This document shows positions 31,661 through 32,439 of a DNA stretch of 32,439 nt, in pieces. Made by a program: the position numbers and the translations under genes. Below the pieces are notes generated by a model. It had not been told where the DNA came from. It was given only the letters and a program-made list of their open reading frames with translations, and did not search any database. The DNA is from Chromera velia (taxonomy: Eukaryota; Sar; Chromeraceae), in NCBI GenBank assembly GCA_018398765.1, contig JAHBMJ010005539.1:37300-69738 (forward strand), given 5' to 3'. Positions within the stretch are counted from its first letter, which is position 1; the number at the start of each line of letters is the position of its first letter.

Positions 31661-32439
31661 CATTCATTCATTCATCCTCTATCCATTTGTGCATTCATTC
31701 ATTCATCCTCTATCCATTTGTGCATTCATTCATTCATCCTCTATCCATTTGTGCATTCATTCATTCATCCTCTATCCATTTGTGCATTCATTCATTCATC
31801 CTCTATCCATTTGTGCATTCATTCATTCATCCTCTATCCATTTGTGCATTCATTCATTCATCCTCTATCCATTTGTGCATTCATTCATTCATCCTCTATC
31901 CATTTGTGCATTCATTCATTCATCCTCTATCCATTTGTGCATTCATTCATTCATCCTCTATCCATTTGTGCATTCATTCATTCATCCTCTATCCATTTGT
32001 GCATTCATTCATTCATCCTCTATCCATTTGTGCATTCATTCATTCATCCTCTATCCATTTGTGCATTCATTCATTCATCCTCTATCCATTTGTGCATTCA
32101 TTCATTCATCCTCTATCCATTTGTGCATTCATTCATTCATCCTCTATCCATTTGTGCATTCATTCATTCATCCTCTATCCATTTGTGCATTCATTCATTC
32201 ATCCTCTATCCATTTGTGCATTCATTCATTCATCCTCTATCCATTTGTGCATTCATTCATTCATCCTCTATCCATTTGTGCATTCATTCATTCATCCTCT
32301 ATCCATTTGTGCATTCATTCATTCATCCTCTATCCATTTGTGCATTCATTCATTCATCCTCTATCCATTTGTGCATTCATTCATTCATCCTCTATCCATT
32401 TGTGCATTCATTCATTCATCCTCTATCCATTTGTGCATT
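31661..32439. repeat. 31-bp minisatellite, 25 copies, open at the window end
   Basis: Unit cattcattcattcatcctct atccatttgtg, 31 bp. 779 bases hold 25 full copies and the first four bases of the next. By eye the copies are identical. The array is cut by the end of the window, so its true length is unknown. Confidence 0.97.

Noticed and set aside
31661-32439. CRISPR-like array
   Set aside because: The 31-bp units are contiguous with no spacers, and the genome is eukaryotic.

Overview
The window looks like nuclear DNA of an intron-rich protist. The best fit is a chromerid alga (Chromera velia-like) or another alveolate with a red-derived complex plastid. Five genes can be assembled from exons whose reading phases close at every junction. 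All introns have canonical GT-AG ends, several are filled with microsatellites, and none of the prokaryotic signals (operons, Shine-Dalgarno sites) is present. Canonical GT donors argue against a dinoflagellate. A small thioredoxin with a signal peptide, a phenylalanine just after it and a basic leader suggests a multi-membrane plastid. The organism call is inference from these traits; nothing was searched.

Layout, left to right. (1) About 114-3814, plus: an ankyrin-repeat protein of about 976 aa with a central domain that resembles a Toll/interleukin-1 receptor fold and a C-terminal leucine-rich-repeat segment. (2) 3815-5126: AT-rich convergent intergenic DNA. (3) 5127-11875, minus: four exons, about 1787 aa, ankyrin-like N-terminus followed by a very long charged region with 60-aa and 13-aa tandem repeats. 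(4) 11876-12651: divergent intergenic region. (5) 12652-14986, plus: four-exon thioredoxin, about 160 aa. (6) 14987-20115: poorly resolved stretch with an AT-rich island, a possible tRNA-like SINE remnant, several minisatellites and a few candidate exons on the plus strand. (7) 20116-22990, minus: five exons, about 557 aa, short coiled coil followed by Pro/Gln/His-rich repeats. (8) 22991-24941: AT-rich region holding a foldback element of about 457 bp with arms near 200 bp. (9) 24942-31391, minus: five exons, about 1587 aa, no recognised family. (10) 31392-32439: TTCC-type microsatellite, then 25 tandem copies of a 31-bp unit that run off the window end.

The genes do not form an obvious pathway. 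Only the thioredoxin has a firm biochemical assignment. The ankyrin protein has a receptor-like or scaffold-like architecture. The other three are large, low-complexity proteins that I could not assign. The main genome-level themes are splice donors that sit at the start of tetranucleotide repeats, pyrimidine/purine strand asymmetry of introns, tandem repeats inside both coding and non-coding DNA, and AT-rich islands between genes.
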